From JACNKJ01 sp964344565 (lineage in GTDB: Bacteria; Krumholzibacteriota; Krumholzibacteriia; JACNKJ01): a stretch of 64,000 nt of DNA. This document shows positions 50,948 to 60,324 of this stretch, piece by piece. Below the pieces are notes generated by a model. The model did not search any database. It saw only the letters and a list, made by a program, of their open reading frames with translations, and had not been told where the DNA came from. The stretch's first letter is position 1; each line of letters opens with the position of its first letter. The translations under genes and the position numbers were made by a program. The stretch is taken from positions 124,001-188,000 of the forward strand of contig CAYFNT010000005.1 of assembly GCA_964344565.1 (NCBI GenBank), given 5' to 3'.

Positions 50948-53281
50948 ATGGCTGGATCTAGTTCAATATCAGGACTTGTCAGCGGGATGGACTGGGCGAA
51001 CCTGGTCGATCAGCTCATTCAAGTCGAGCGCCGACCCGCCTACCTGCTCGAAGGGCGCATCGCCCAAAATCAGCTTAAACTTTCCAGTTACGACGCACTG
51101 GAATCGACCCTCTCGAGCCTGAAGGCCGAGATCGATTCCCTGCGTCTGCGCACGGATTTCGACGACATGATCGGCAACGTGAGCCACGAAAGCCTTCTCT
51201 CGGCCACGGTGGGGGACGGCGCGGCCGCCGGCACCTACAGCATGTCCGTGCAGCGCATCGCCCAGAATCATCAGGTGGTGAGCCAGGCCTTCGCCGATCC
51301 CGAGGATGCCCTCGGCGAGGGTACGGTCACGCTGCTGCTGGGCGATGACCAGGTGCTCGAGGTCACCCTCGAAGCCGGCGAGGACAGCCTGCAGGAATTC
51401 GTTGATGCCGTGAACGACGCCGACGCCGGCATCTCGGCCAGTCTCATCCAGACATCCGACAGCGAGACGCCCTGGCAGCTCATCCTCACGGGCAGCGAAC
51501 CGGGTGCCGAAAACGTGATCGGCGTGGAGACCGACCTCACGGGCGGATCCGATCTGATCTTCGGCAGCGTGGCCGACGTCGTGCCGGGGACCATCGCCGG
51601 TACGAGCACCGTGACCAGCGGCGGCAACTACAGCGGAAACATCGACGACAGCTTCACCTTCATCGTGGCCTCGGGCGGAACCCTCGGTACCGACGAGATC
51701 ACCATCGACTGGTCCAACGACGAGGGGCTGGACGGCACGATCACTATCCCCGCCGACTACACTCCCGGCGACACGGTTTCCGTGCACGGCGGCATGACCC
51801 TGAGCTTCAGCGCGGGTACCCTCGTGGCCGGCGACGACTGGACCGTGGATACCGAGAGTTCGACCATCCAGGCGGCCCAGGATGCCCTGCTGCACTTCGG
51901 TTCCACCAGCGGCGGCAGCGATCCCCTGGAGATCGTCAGCAGCGACAACACCATCTCGGGACTCATCAATGGAGTCACCCTGAACCTGCTGGCGGCCGAC
52001 GTGGACCAGACCGTCACGCTCACGGTGAACCACGACATCGACGGGCTCATGGAACGCTTCGGGACCTTCGTCGAGAACTACAACAACATGATCGAGTACA
52101 TGAACGCCCAGTTCGACTACGACGCCGATCTGGAATCGGCAGGTCCGCTCATCGGCGACCGGGCGGCCATGAACATCGACAGCCGTCTGCGATCGGTGGC
52201 CGGTGCGGCGGTGGAGGGCATCACCTCCGAGTTCGAGCACCTCAGCCAGATCGGCATCGGTACCGCGGTCAACGGTACCCTGAGCACCGACGGCACCATC
52301 GAGATCAACGAGGCGACCCTGCGTTCGGCCCTAGAGAACAATCTGGACGACGTCATCTCGCTGCTGGCCTCCACCGGCGAGGCCACCGACGGCGACATCA
52401 CCTTCGCCCACGCCGGACCGCGGGTGACTCCCACGGGCTGGGGGGCGGGCTACGAGGTGCGCATCACCCAGGCCGCCGCCCGGGGCACCTACACCGGCGT
52501 GTCTTTCAGCGAGCCCAGCGAGGGATCGCCCCTGGTCATCGACAGCAGCAACCACAACTTCAAGTTCAGCGTGGACGGGGTGGAGTCGAAGCTCATCACC
52601 CTGGAAGACCAGAGCTTCACCAGCGGGGCCGATCTGGCCTCGGCCATGCAGAGCGCCCTGAACGCCGACGAGAACCTGGGCAGCCACGACGTGCTCGTGA
52701 GCTGGGAGGACGACGGCGGCGGCAACGGGCACCTGGTTGTCACGAGCAAGAACTGGGGTGCCAGCAGCACGGTGACCATGGAAGAGGTGGCCGACAGCAT
52801 CTACGCCGACGTGGGACTCGATACGGGTACGGCCGCCGATGGCGCCGACGTGGAGGGCTACTTCCTCGTGAACGGCAGCATGGAGACCGCCAAGGGATCG
52901 GGTCGCAACCTGGTCGGCGACCAGGAGAACGGCCGCACCGACGGCCTGAGTATCCTCGTGAACATCAGCGCGACGGAACTCGCCGCGCAGGGTGAGGCCC
53001 AGGGACGCGTGAAGGTCTTCAGCGGCGTCAGCGACGGGCTCTACCGGGCCCTGGATTCCTACCTCGATCCCGTGCATGGCATCCTCGAGCACAAGCAGGA
53101 GGACATGCGCACCTCGATCCTGGACTTCGAGGAGCAGATCGAGGAGATCGACGAGCGTCTGGAATCGCGGCGCGAACGCTATCTGGCGGAGTTCCAGCAC
53201 ATGGAGACTCTGCTTTCGGAAATGCAGAATCAGAGCAACATGGTGCTCGCCATGCTGGGCGGATCCAGTACCGGAGCTTGA
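50948..53281 (+). CDS. fliD: Flagellar filament cap protein FliD (hook-associated protein 2)
   Basis: Caps the growing filament. 777 residues from ATG 50948 behind GGAGGGAGCGAAAC; an in-frame TTG at 50858 lies upstream of a candidate promoter and is unlikely. N-terminal SSSISGLVSGMDWANLVDQL and VERRPAYLLEGRIAQNQLK are family hallmarks. The Thr/Gly/Asp-rich centre is enlarged. The C-terminal coiled coil has ILDFEEQIEEIDERLESRRERYLAEFQHME and MLSEMQNQSNMVLAML-type ending. Confidence 0.94.
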   Translation: MAGSSSISGLVSGMDWANLVDQLIQVERRPAYLLEGRIAQNQLKLSSYDALESTLSSLKAEIDSLRLRTDFDDMIGNVSHESLLSATVGDGAAAGTYSMSVQRIAQNHQVVSQAFADPEDALGEGTVTLLLGDDQVLEVTLEAGEDSLQEFVDAVNDADAGISASLIQTSDSETPWQLILTGSEPGAENVIGVETDLTGGSDLIFGSVADVVPGTIAGTSTVTSGGNYSGNIDDSFTFIVASGGTLGTDEITIDWSNDEGLDGTITIPADYTPGDTVSVHGGMTLSFSAGTLVAGDDWTVDTESSTIQAAQDALLHFGSTSGGSDPLEIVSSDNTISGLINGVTLNLLAADVDQTVTLTVNHDIDGLMERFGTFVENYNNMIEYMNAQFDYDADLESAGPLIGDRAAMNIDSRLRSVAGAAVEGITSEFEHLSQIGIGTAVNGTLSTDGTIEINEATLRSALENNLDDVISLLASTGEATDGDITFAHAGPRVTPTGWGAGYEVRITQAAARGTYTGVSFSEPSEGSPLVIDSSNHNFKFSVDGVESKLITLEDQSFTSGADLASAMQSALNADENLGSHDVLVSWEDDGGGNGHLVVTSKNWGASSTVTMEEVADSIYADVGLDTGTAADGADVEGYFLVNGSMETAKGSGRNLVGDQENGRTDGLSILVNISATELAAQGEAQGRVKVFSGVSDGLYRALDSYLDPVHGILEHKQEDMRTSILDFEEQIEEIDERLESRRERYLAEFQHMETLLSEMQNQSNMVLAMLGGSSTGA

Positions 53282-53284
53282 TGA

Positions 53285-53710
53285 ATGAAGCGTAGTGGAA
53301 TGAACGACATCCTGGAGCTGAGAGGCGCCGAGAAGGGACGCGAAGCCCGGCAGGCCTACATGGAGAACCAGGTTCTCGATGCGGACCCGGAAAAGCTTCT
53401 GCTGCTTCTCTACGAGGGCCTCACGCGTTTCGTCCTGGCGGGAAAGCAGAATCTCGAGGACGGCGATTGGGAGGAGGCGGCCAAGAGCCTGGGCAAGGCT
53501 CGGCGCATCGTCAACTACCTGATCCAGCTGCTGCGTCCCGAGGGCGGCGACATCAGCCGCCACCTGAGGCGACTGTACGCGTTCTGTTTCGATCACATCA
53601 GCCGCGCCATCCTCGAACAGGATCCCGAACTGCTGGAAGGAGTCTTGCAGGTGGTGAGGGAGCTGTCCGGCGCGTGGAACGAACTGGCTCATAGCCGGGC
53701 CGAGGAATAG
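53285..53710 (+). CDS. fliS: Flagellar export chaperone FliS
   Basis: Cytoplasmic flagellin chaperone, 141 residues. ARQAYMENQVLDADPEKLLLLLYEGLTRFV is the classic FliS start, followed by GKARRIVNYLIQLLRPEGG and a helix bundle. ATG 53285 overlaps the fliD stop region closely (3-base gap); a second ATG (53300) would be an alternative start. Confidence 0.95.
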   Translation: MKRSGMNDILELRGAEKGREARQAYMENQVLDADPEKLLLLLYEGLTRFVLAGKQNLEDGDWEEAAKSLGKARRIVNYLIQLLRPEGGDISRHLRRLYAFCFDHISRAILEQDPELLEGVLQVVRELSGAWNELAHSRAEE

Positions 53711-53721
53711 GGAAGGAACCC

Positions 53722-54036
53722 ATGAACAATCTCGAGCTCTTCGAAAAATTGAAGGAGATCAGCCAGGCGCAACTCGATGCAACGCGCCGGAAGGATCTCG
53801 ACCGATTGGAATCGCTCAACGAAGAGCGCAAGGAACTCATGCTGACCATCGAGGCCGAGGGCGGCGAGGAGGTCTGGGGTTCCTCGGCCGGGCGCGTGAG
53901 GGAGATCCTGTTCCAGATCCTCGAAAACGACCGGAAGCTCAAGGTTTCGCTCATGGAGCGCATGAAACGCCGCGAGGAGGGGCTGGCGGAGATCCGCCGT
54001 CGCGGCCAGGCCGAGAAGGCCTATCGGGACGCCTAG
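53722..54036 (+). CDS. Small coiled-coil flagellar protein, FliT-like
   Basis: 104 residues, highly charged and helical (FEKLKEISQAQLDATRRKDL, RVREILFQILENDRKLKVSL). Position after fliD-fliS and size match FliT, the FliD chaperone, but the sequence is not distinctive, so this is an inference from context. Confidence 0.7.
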   Translation: MNNLELFEKLKEISQAQLDATRRKDLDRLESLNEERKELMLTIEAEGGEEVWGSSAGRVREILFQILENDRKLKVSLMERMKRREEGLAEIRRRGQAEKAYRDA

Positions 54037-54094
54037 TCCCATAGCGGCCCGGCACTTGCTGGGTCCATGGTGAAAGCCATTATTCGGGAGGTAA

Positions 54095-54451
54095 ATGGTG
54101 GAGATTGGAAAGCCTGATGCCAGGGGTGGCGCCGATCTGGCCAAGATTCACGGCCAGACTTCGGATCCGCGCCCAGCGGGGATGGCTTCGGGAGAATCCC
54201 GCGGAGAGCGCGTCGAAGATGCGTCCTCGGCGAGGGCGAAGTCCGAGCTGATCGAGATTAGCGCTGAAGCCCGAGCGCGGGCGGAACGTGAGGAGGCTCT
54301 CCAAGTGTTACACGAGGCCTACCGGGGTCTCGAGGGGATACGCCGCGATGTCGTGGAAACGGTCCGTCAAAGGATCGAGAACGGCTACTACGAAAGTGAG
54401 GATGTGCTCCATCAGCTGGCAGACAGGCTTCTGCCAGTCGTGAAGTCCTGA
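54095..54451 (+). CDS. flgM: FlgM-like anti-sigma-28 factor
   Basis: 118 residues. The C-terminal half (IEISAEARARAEREEALQVL, then DVVETVRQRIENGYYESEDVLHQLADRLL) resembles the sigma-binding C-terminus of FlgM (consensus 'R...V..ik..I..G.Y..d...iA.kll'). The N-terminal half is Gly/Ala/Asp-rich and likely disordered, as in FlgM. ATG 54095 behind GGGAGGTAA; GTG 54098 is an alternative. It would hold back sigma-28, which fits the sigma-28 promoters here. Confidence 0.75.
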   Translation: MVEIGKPDARGGADLAKIHGQTSDPRPAGMASGESRGERVEDASSARAKSELIEISAEARARAEREEALQVLHEAYRGLEGIRRDVVETVRQRIENGYYESEDVLHQLADRLLPVVKS

Positions 54452-54474
54452 AATACCATCCCGTTGCGAATAAA

Positions 54475-54506
54475 GGCCGCCGGCACCCCAGCCGGTGGCC
54501 ATTTTT
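54475..54506 (+). terminator. Intrinsic terminator after the flgM-like gene
   Basis: GGCCGCCGGC (54475-54484) pairs with GCCGGTGGCC (54491-54500; one G-U), followed by ATTTTT. Confidence 0.85.
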
Positions 54507-54555
54507 CTTGCAGTTTTCCGAAGCTCCTGATAATTGAAGGAGTAAGGAGACTGAT

Positions 54556-56607
54556 TTGAAACCTAGCACGAGATTCTGGAAGCTGCAGATCCTGGGGGAC
54601 GAACCGGGCTCGGACCTGCCCGAGCGGGCCGAGGGCTGGGATATCGCCCGCGGGAAGCTGAGCGAGGTGTCGCCCCTGAAGCTCCAGGCCGATCTGCTGG
54701 TGCTCGATCATTCCCCCGGAGATCCCCTTCTGCAGACCTGGATCGAGCGTTTCCGTCAGGAGCGGCCCGACTGTCTCGTGCTCCTGGCCGATCGGGGCAC
54801 CGGCGACCGCGACTGGTACCGGGCCGCCGTGCCCCTGCCCGTTGACGACCTCCTGGTGCTTCCCCTCGGCGACGGAGCCTGGAACGAGCTGCTGCGGGAA
54901 CTCGCCGAAGGTCTGCAGGCCGGCGGCGAGCTCAAGCGCCTGCGCGGGCGCCTGGAGCAGACCGGCCAGGAGCTCATGGAGAACCGCGAGCGCCTGTCCA
55001 GCTACCTCGCCGAGCCGGGCAAGGAGCTGGACGACCTCCATCGCCAGCTCACCCGGCGCATCAGTCAGCTGTCCACCCTGTATCAGCTCGGCCTGGACCT
55101 CAGTAGCCAGTCCAACTGGGATCACGCCCTGGAGCATTTCCTGGCCACCAGCGTGAACACCCTGAAGTTTTCCGGGGTGGCCCTGCTCCTCTGGAGCTTC
55201 GAGGGCCGGCGCCTGGCCTCCCGCGCCAGCCTGCATCTGGACGAGGATCTGCTCGAGAGCGCCATCGCCAAACTCAAGAGCCTGAGCCCCAAGGAGCGCC
55301 TCTTCACGGGCATCGCCGCCCTGGAGGGGGACGAGTTCCTGGACGAGGTGGCCCTGGAGACCCGCGATTCCTCCTGGGAGCTTACCCTCATTCCCCTGGT
55401 ACACGGCGAGGACGCCCAGGGCTATCTGCTCTACCGCAAGCACTACCCCGACGCGGGGGCCTTCGATCAGGATTTCCACTTCCTCAAGACCGTGCAGACC
55501 ATTCTCAGCGAGGAACTGGCCCACGCCAAGGCCATCCACCGGCTCAAGAAACTGGGAGAATTCAACCGCACGGTGCTCGACAGCATCCGCGCGGCGGTGC
55601 TGGCCGTGGACGGCTTCGGCACCATCAACTATCGGAATCCGGGGGCGCTGGACCTCTTCGGCGAGCGCCTTCCCCTGGGCGGGCCCTTCCGTTTCGGCGA
55701 AAGCTTCATGGCCGGCGACGGCGGCGAGCTGGAGCTGGGCGAGGAGGACTGGATCCAGAGGGAGATCCAGCTCTACGAGGAGGAGGACCGTCCACCGCGG
55801 GAACTGCTGGTCAGCTCCACGCGGCTCTTCCAGCGTCATCCCCAGGAAGTCGAGTTCGTGCTGGTCTTCGAGGACGTCACCGAATACAAGCGCCTCACCG
55901 CCGAGCTGCGCCGGGCCGAACGCCTGGCGGGTCTGGGGGAGCTGTCGGCGGGGGTGGCCCACGAGATCCGCAATCCCCTGGCCGGCATCTCCATGATCAC
56001 CCAACTCCTGGGCGACAAGATCGAGGACGGCGACGCGGACCTGAAGGGCTACGTGGACCGCATCCTGGGCGAGACCGAGCGCCTGAATCGCATCGTGCAG
56101 AGCCTGCTCGAATTCAGCCGTCCCAGCGAGCCCATGATGACCGTCTTCAATCTCTACCAGGAGATGGGTTCGGTGCTGGATCTCGTGAGATCCATGGCCG
56201 AGAAGAAGAATGTGAAGCTCGAGCTGCCCGAGAGCGGCCAGGACATCGCCGTCTGGGCCGACCGGGGCCAGTTGCAGCAGGTCTTCCTAAATCTGCTGCG
56301 CAACGCCGTGGAGGCCTGCGCCGAGGGACAGACCGTGGGCCTGCGCATCGGCGACGGAACGGTGGGACGAGGCCGCAAGCGCATCATCGCCACGGTCTGG
56401 GATACGGGCCCCGGCGTGCCTCCCGAATTCGAGGAGCGCCTCTTCAATCCCTTCTTCACCACCAAGGCCGAGGGCACGGGCCTGGGCCTGGCCATCTGCC
56501 TGAAGATCGTGCAGGAGCACGGCGGAAGCATCAACTACCGGAAAGGCGCCCAGGGCGGGTCGGAGTTCAGCATCGACCTGCAGCCCGCGCCCAGTCAGAG
56601 TCAATAG
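54556..56607 (+). CDS. Sensor histidine kinase (GAF-PAS-HisKA-HATPase)
   Basis: 683-residue soluble kinase from TTG 54556. An N-terminal pseudo-receiver-like region (about 1-130; VLDHSPGDPLLQTWIERFR) is followed by a coiled coil, a GAF-like domain (about 180-330) and a PAS domain (NRTVLDSIRAAVLAVDGFGTINYRN, about 335). HisKA has His469 in GVAHEIRNPLAG, and the ATPase domain has NLLRNAVEA, DTGPGVP and GTGLGLAI. It lies directly before an NtrC-type regulator (8 bases), its likely partner. Confidence 0.93.
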   Translation: MKPSTRFWKLQILGDEPGSDLPERAEGWDIARGKLSEVSPLKLQADLLVLDHSPGDPLLQTWIERFRQERPDCLVLLADRGTGDRDWYRAAVPLPVDDLLVLPLGDGAWNELLRELAEGLQAGGELKRLRGRLEQTGQELMENRERLSSYLAEPGKELDDLHRQLTRRISQLSTLYQLGLDLSSQSNWDHALEHFLATSVNTLKFSGVALLLWSFEGRRLASRASLHLDEDLLESAIAKLKSLSPKERLFTGIAALEGDEFLDEVALETRDSSWELTLIPLVHGEDAQGYLLYRKHYPDAGAFDQDFHFLKTVQTILSEELAHAKAIHRLKKLGEFNRTVLDSIRAAVLAVDGFGTINYRNPGALDLFGERLPLGGPFRFGESFMAGDGGELELGEEDWIQREIQLYEEEDRPPRELLVSSTRLFQRHPQEVEFVLVFEDVTEYKRLTAELRRAERLAGLGELSAGVAHEIRNPLAGISMITQLLGDKIEDGDADLKGYVDRILGETERLNRIVQSLLEFSRPSEPMMTVFNLYQEMGSVLDLVRSMAEKKNVKLELPESGQDIAVWADRGQLQQVFLNLLRNAVEACAEGQTVGLRIGDGTVGRGRKRIIATVWDTGPGVPPEFEERLFNPFFTTKAEGTGLGLAICLKIVQEHGGSINYRKGAQGGSEFSIDLQPAPSQSQ

Positions 56608-56615
56608 GAGACATC

Positions 56616-57983
56616 GTGAGCCAGACCATCCTCATCGTAGACGACGAACCCGCCCTGCGTTTCGCCCTGCTGGAAACCCTCGAGAAGGAGGGCCATCGCA
56701 TCATCGAGGCCGGCGACGGCGAGGAGGGCCTTCGCAAGATTCAGGAGGAGGCGCCCGATCTGGTCTTCCTGGACCTGCGCATGCCGGGACTCACCGGCAT
56801 GGAGCTGCTCGAGAAGGCCCGGGCCACGGGCTTCGACGGGCAGGCCGTCTTCCTCACCGCCTACGGCGAGGTGGAAGACGCGGTCACGGCCATGAAGCTG
56901 GACGCCTTCGATTTCCTCACCAAGCCGCCCAAGCTGGAAAAGATCCGGATCATGGCGCGCAATGCCCTGGAGGCCGGGCGCCTCAAGAAGGCCAACCAGG
57001 CCCTCCGGGAGAAGCGAGACCGGGAGGATCCCTTCAGCGACTTCATCGGCGAGAGCCCGCGCATGAAGGAACTCTTCGGGAAGATCGAGAAGATCGGACA
57101 GAGCCAGGCGACCACGGTGCTCATCCAGGGGGAGAGCGGTGCGGGCAAGGAACTGGTGGCCCGGGCCATCCACCGGGCCAGCGCCCACGCCACGGGGCCG
57201 GTGGTGGAGATCAACTGCGGAGCCATCCCGGAAACCCTGCTCGAGAGTGAGCTCTTCGGCTACGAGAAGGGAGCCTTCACCGACGCCAAGGCCCGCAAGA
57301 AAGGCCTCATCGAAGCGGCGACGGGGGGCACGCTCTTCCTGGACGAGATCGGCGAGATGGGGCTGCAGCTGCAGACCCGGCTGCTGCGGGTACTCGAGAA
57401 CCGCACCTTCCGGCGTGTGGGCGGCCTGGAGGATCTGCAGGTGAAGGCCCGCATCGTGGCGGCCACCAACAAGGATCTCAAACAGCTCTCGGCCGACGGC
57501 GGCTTCCGCCAGGATCTTTACTATCGGCTCGGGGTGATCATCCTCGACATTCCGCCCCTGCGTGAGAGACCCGAGGACATCGGCCTGCTCTCGGACTTTT
57601 TCATCGAACGCTTCAATCAGGAGCTGGGTCGGCAGGTGACCCCTCTGGACTACGAGGTCCTGGACATCCTGAAGGCCTATGCCTGGCCGGGAAACATCCG
57701 GGAGCTCAAGAACATGTTCGAACGGATTCTCCTGCTGGAGAGCGGCGACGAGATCAAGGCCGCCCATCTGCCTCGGGAAGTGAGGGAGGGAGAGCCCCTG
57801 GAGGGCGAACTCGCCGGCGCCTACCGACCCGAAACCGTGGCCGCGGTGGAGCTCAGGCACATCGAACGTACCCTGGAATACACCGGCGGAAACAAGAGCA
57901 AGGCGGCCACTCTGCTGGGAATCAGCCGCCAGACTCTTCGGGAAAAGCTCAAGCAGAAGGTTTCGGTGATCGAAGACGATTGA
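56616..57983 (+). CDS. Sigma-54-dependent response regulator (NtrC family)
   Basis: 455 residues from GTG 56616. Receiver domain with phospho-acceptor Asp53 (VFLDLRMPG). AAA+ domain (about 145-375) has Walker A GESGAGKELVARAIH, a GAFTDA loop in place of the canonical GAFTGA, Walker B GGTLFLDEIGEM and the arginine-finger region. The C-terminal Fis-type HTH is KAATLLGISRQTLREKLKQ. It should drive sigma-54 promoters such as those at 38544 and 58174. Confidence 0.94.
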   Translation: MSQTILIVDDEPALRFALLETLEKEGHRIIEAGDGEEGLRKIQEEAPDLVFLDLRMPGLTGMELLEKARATGFDGQAVFLTAYGEVEDAVTAMKLDAFDFLTKPPKLEKIRIMARNALEAGRLKKANQALREKRDREDPFSDFIGESPRMKELFGKIEKIGQSQATTVLIQGESGAGKELVARAIHRASAHATGPVVEINCGAIPETLLESELFGYEKGAFTDAKARKKGLIEAATGGTLFLDEIGEMGLQLQTRLLRVLENRTFRRVGGLEDLQVKARIVAATNKDLKQLSADGGFRQDLYYRLGVIILDIPPLRERPEDIGLLSDFFIERFNQELGRQVTPLDYEVLDILKAYAWPGNIRELKNMFERILLLESGDEIKAAHLPREVREGEPLEGELAGAYRPETVAAVELRHIERTLEYTGGNKSKAATLLGISRQTLREKLKQKVSVIEDD

Positions 57984-58025
57984 CCGAGGCTGGCTGATTT
58001 CGGTCCAGAATCCTGCTCCATCCCC

Positions 58026-58055
58026 ATGACCCCGGGAATCCCCGCCCGGGGTCAT
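58026..58055. terminator. Hairpin after the first NtrC-type gene
   Basis: ATGACCCCGGG pairs over 11 bases with CCCGGGGTCAT around AATCCCCG. There is no T-run after it, so termination is likely but weak. Confidence 0.55.
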
Positions 58056-58173
58056 CGTCTATCAAGCGACACCTGATGATATCCATGCAAGCCACTGTTA
58101 TTGCATCAGCTACGTAAGATGCGATGAGGCCCTTCGGGGAGCGATCTTCCGCCATGAGGAGCTTTTTTCCCAC

Positions 58174-58190
58174 GGGCATGGAAATTGATT
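58174..58190 (+). promoter_or_regulatory. Candidate sigma-54 promoter for the TPR-like/kinase/regulator/flgB operon
   Basis: GGGCATG-GAAA-TTGAT: GG (58175-58176), ten bases, then GA at -12. It is preceded by GCTTTTTTCCCAC, almost the same context as at 38544. Confidence 0.5.
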
Positions 58191-58219
58191 TTCCAGGCCC
58201 GGAGAAGGGAGCGTCCGTC

Positions 58220-59188
58220 TTGAGCGAGAAGAAACTGGCGAGTGCTTTTATCGTCGCGGCCGTCCTCGTGACGCTGATCGGTCCCCTGGGGATCGCCAGC
58301 ACCGGCGCGGAGTCGACTTTCAGAGCGCTACCCATGGATTCACTGGAAATGGAGGCCGCCTGGTTTGAGCGGCGGGTGGAGAAAAGCGAGCCCCTCAGTC
58401 ACGAGGAAGGCTTCCGTCTTCTCACCATGGCCCGTTCCTATCTGGCCTTCGGCCTCTTCGACGTTTCCGAGAATTGGTTCCTTCGCCTGGGACAGGGCGA
58501 CGCGGACGGCTTCTACGAGGAACCCGTCTTCAACGGACTCCTCCAGTGCGCCCTCGGGCGGGGCGACTGGGCCCGGGCCGAGGAACTGTTGAACGTGGAC
58601 AGCTCCAGGATCGTGGAGCTCGACGAGAACTCAGTCCTGAGGCTCATCCGCCACTTGGTCGACGAGGAGCGCCGCACGGCCGCTCTGGCCATGCTCAACG
58701 GAATCTGTCTCGAACATCGCGAGAGAGCAACCTCGAATCTGGTGCTCTACAAGGGACTGCTCCTGCGTTCCATGGGGCGCCTTGAGGACGCATCCTTCCA
58801 CTACGAGGCCCTGCTCAATGCCATGAAGATGCCGGGCAGCCTGCATCCCAGCGTGGTGGCCGTGGAGCACGAGATCATGCAGGGCGCGGCAGACTGCGCC
58901 TTCCTGCTCAACGACCGTCTTCGCGCCCGCCGTCACTATCGGAAACTCAGCACCTGCGTGCACACCGAGCAGCGCAACTGGGCCCGCTTCCAGCTCGCCC
59001 AGCTGGACATGCTCGACAACGGCTATGAAGAGGCCGCCGAGGTCTTCGCGAGCCTGGGCCCCGACTCCATTCCCGAGCCCATGAGCGCCTGGGCCGTCTA
59101 TCTGCGCGAACACGCCACGACCATGAAGATTCACGCCGAACTGCTGCCGGACAATCGACCGAGCGCGGAAACGGACGAGGAGAACTAG
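58220..59188 (+). CDS. Membrane-anchored TPR-like protein of the flagellar locus
   Basis: 322 residues from TTG 58220 behind AAGGGAG. Longer in-frame starts (58124 onward) run through the candidate sigma-54 promoter. One membrane segment near the N-terminus (ASAFIVAAVLVTLIGPLGIA) is followed by helical repeats of tetratricopeptide type (FRLLTMARSYLAFGLFDVSENWFLRL; VLYKGLLLRSMGRLEDASFHYEALL). Unknown function. Its position before a FlgN-like gene, a kinase and a regulator suggests a flagellar assembly or sensing role. Confidence 0.75.
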   Translation: MSEKKLASAFIVAAVLVTLIGPLGIASTGAESTFRALPMDSLEMEAAWFERRVEKSEPLSHEEGFRLLTMARSYLAFGLFDVSENWFLRLGQGDADGFYEEPVFNGLLQCALGRGDWARAEELLNVDSSRIVELDENSVLRLIRHLVDEERRTAALAMLNGICLEHRERATSNLVLYKGLLLRSMGRLEDASFHYEALLNAMKMPGSLHPSVVAVEHEIMQGAADCAFLLNDRLRARRHYRKLSTCVHTEQRNWARFQLAQLDMLDNGYEEAAEVFASLGPDSIPEPMSAWAVYLREHATTMKIHAELLPDNRPSAETDEEN

Positions 59189-59191
59189 AAC

Positions 59192-59614
59192 ATGGAAGCG
59201 CTGCTGGAAAAGCTGATCCATGTGTACCGCCGCGAGATCCGCATCTATCGCGAGATCCGCGAGCTGGTGGAAAGGCAGCGCGAGGAGATCCTCTCGGGCG
59301 CGTCCTACGCCCAGATCAACGAGAGTCTCCGGGCCAAGCGGGATCTCCTGGTGGAGATCGAAGAACTCGAAGAGGACATCCGAAACGAGAAAGAGCTGTG
59401 GCAACGCCGCAACCGGTCTCACGACGGGGAATCGGCCGCCACGCTCATGGTGCTGCTTGCCGTGGTCACGGAAGCAGTTGAAGGGATCTTGGAGGCCGAG
59501 CGGGAGAACGAACTGCTGCTCACCACTCGCCGCCGCAACGGGCTGAGGCCCGTGATCGGTTCGGCGAAAGCCAAGCGAAGCTACCAGATCCAGGAAAGCG
59601 CGGAGGGGAGCTAA
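59192..59614 (+). CDS. FlgN-like coiled-coil protein
   Basis: 140 residues, mainly two long helices (MEALLEKLIHVYRREIRIYREIREL; LRAKRDLLVEIEELEEDIRNEKELW) and a basic tail. It resembles FlgN-type export chaperones in size and layout, though flgN already exists at 43108. It may also be a dedicated partner of the TPR-like protein. Three-base gap to the gene upstream. Confidence 0.65.
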   Translation: MEALLEKLIHVYRREIRIYREIRELVERQREEILSGASYAQINESLRAKRDLLVEIEELEEDIRNEKELWQRRNRSHDGESAATLMVLLAVVTEAVEGILEAERENELLLTTRRRNGLRPVIGSAKAKRSYQIQESAEGS

Positions 59615-59616
59615 CG

Positions 59617-60324
59617 ATGGCGAGGACCAGTGCGCCCGAAAGGGCGAAAGTCGATCCAGTGGAAGCCGTGGGCCGCCTGGTGGCGGGACTGGGGCATCAC
59701 CTGCGCAGTCCGCTCACGGGGCTGCGGGGTTACGGAGAACTGCTCGGACAGGAATCCACCGCCGATTCACGCGGCCGTTGGGGAGAGGGCCTGCAGGGCG
59801 GACTCGACGATCTCGAGCTGCTCATCGACGGCATCTCCCGCTATCAGATTCCGCGGGACCTCAAGGTCGGACTCGTTCCGGCGCGCGGCCTTCTGGAGGA
59901 CGCCTGGAAGTTGGCCGAGCGGCACTGCCCCGGAGCCCGGAGCCGCGGCATCCATCTGAACAATCACCTGTCAAGCGTGGCGGTGCTCCAGGTGGATCCC
60001 TTCCATTTCCGCAACCTGCTCGTGAATCTGCTGCAGAACGCCCTGGACGCCTCGCCTCCCGGAAGCGAGGTCATCGTGCGCAGCGGTCACGGCGACGAGA
60101 TCCTCAGGGTGGAGGATAACGGACCGGGCCTGCGGGGGCTCAGCACCGAGGAGATCATCCAGCCCTTCTTCACCACGCGCCAGGATCGCGCGGGATTGGG
60201 GCTCTGCGTGGCCGGCGCCATCGCCGATCGCCACGGTTACGAATTGCTCTGGGAGGAGCGCGAGGAAAGCGGCCTTCGGGTTCGCATCATGATCAAGGAT
60301 CACTATCAAAGGAGTGAGAGGTGA
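59617..60324 (+). CDS. Short cytoplasmic histidine kinase (FleS/FlrB-like)
   Basis: 235 residues: only HisKA and HATPase_c domains, no sensor region or membrane helix. H-box GLGHHLRSPLTGLRGYGELL with His27 followed by His28 where most kinases have Glu. ATPase motifs NLLQNALDA, VEDNGPGLRGL, FFTTRQDRAGLGLCV. The stop overlaps the next regulator's start as GTGA (60321-60324). Context fits a FlrB/FleS-type flagellar checkpoint kinase that receives its signal from a protein partner. Confidence 0.88.
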   Translation: MARTSAPERAKVDPVEAVGRLVAGLGHHLRSPLTGLRGYGELLGQESTADSRGRWGEGLQGGLDDLELLIDGISRYQIPRDLKVGLVPARGLLEDAWKLAERHCPGARSRGIHLNNHLSSVAVLQVDPFHFRNLLVNLLQNALDASPPGSEVIVRSGHGDEILRVEDNGPGLRGLSTEEIIQPFFTTRQDRAGLGLCVAGAIADRHGYELLWEEREESGLRVRIMIKDHYQRSER

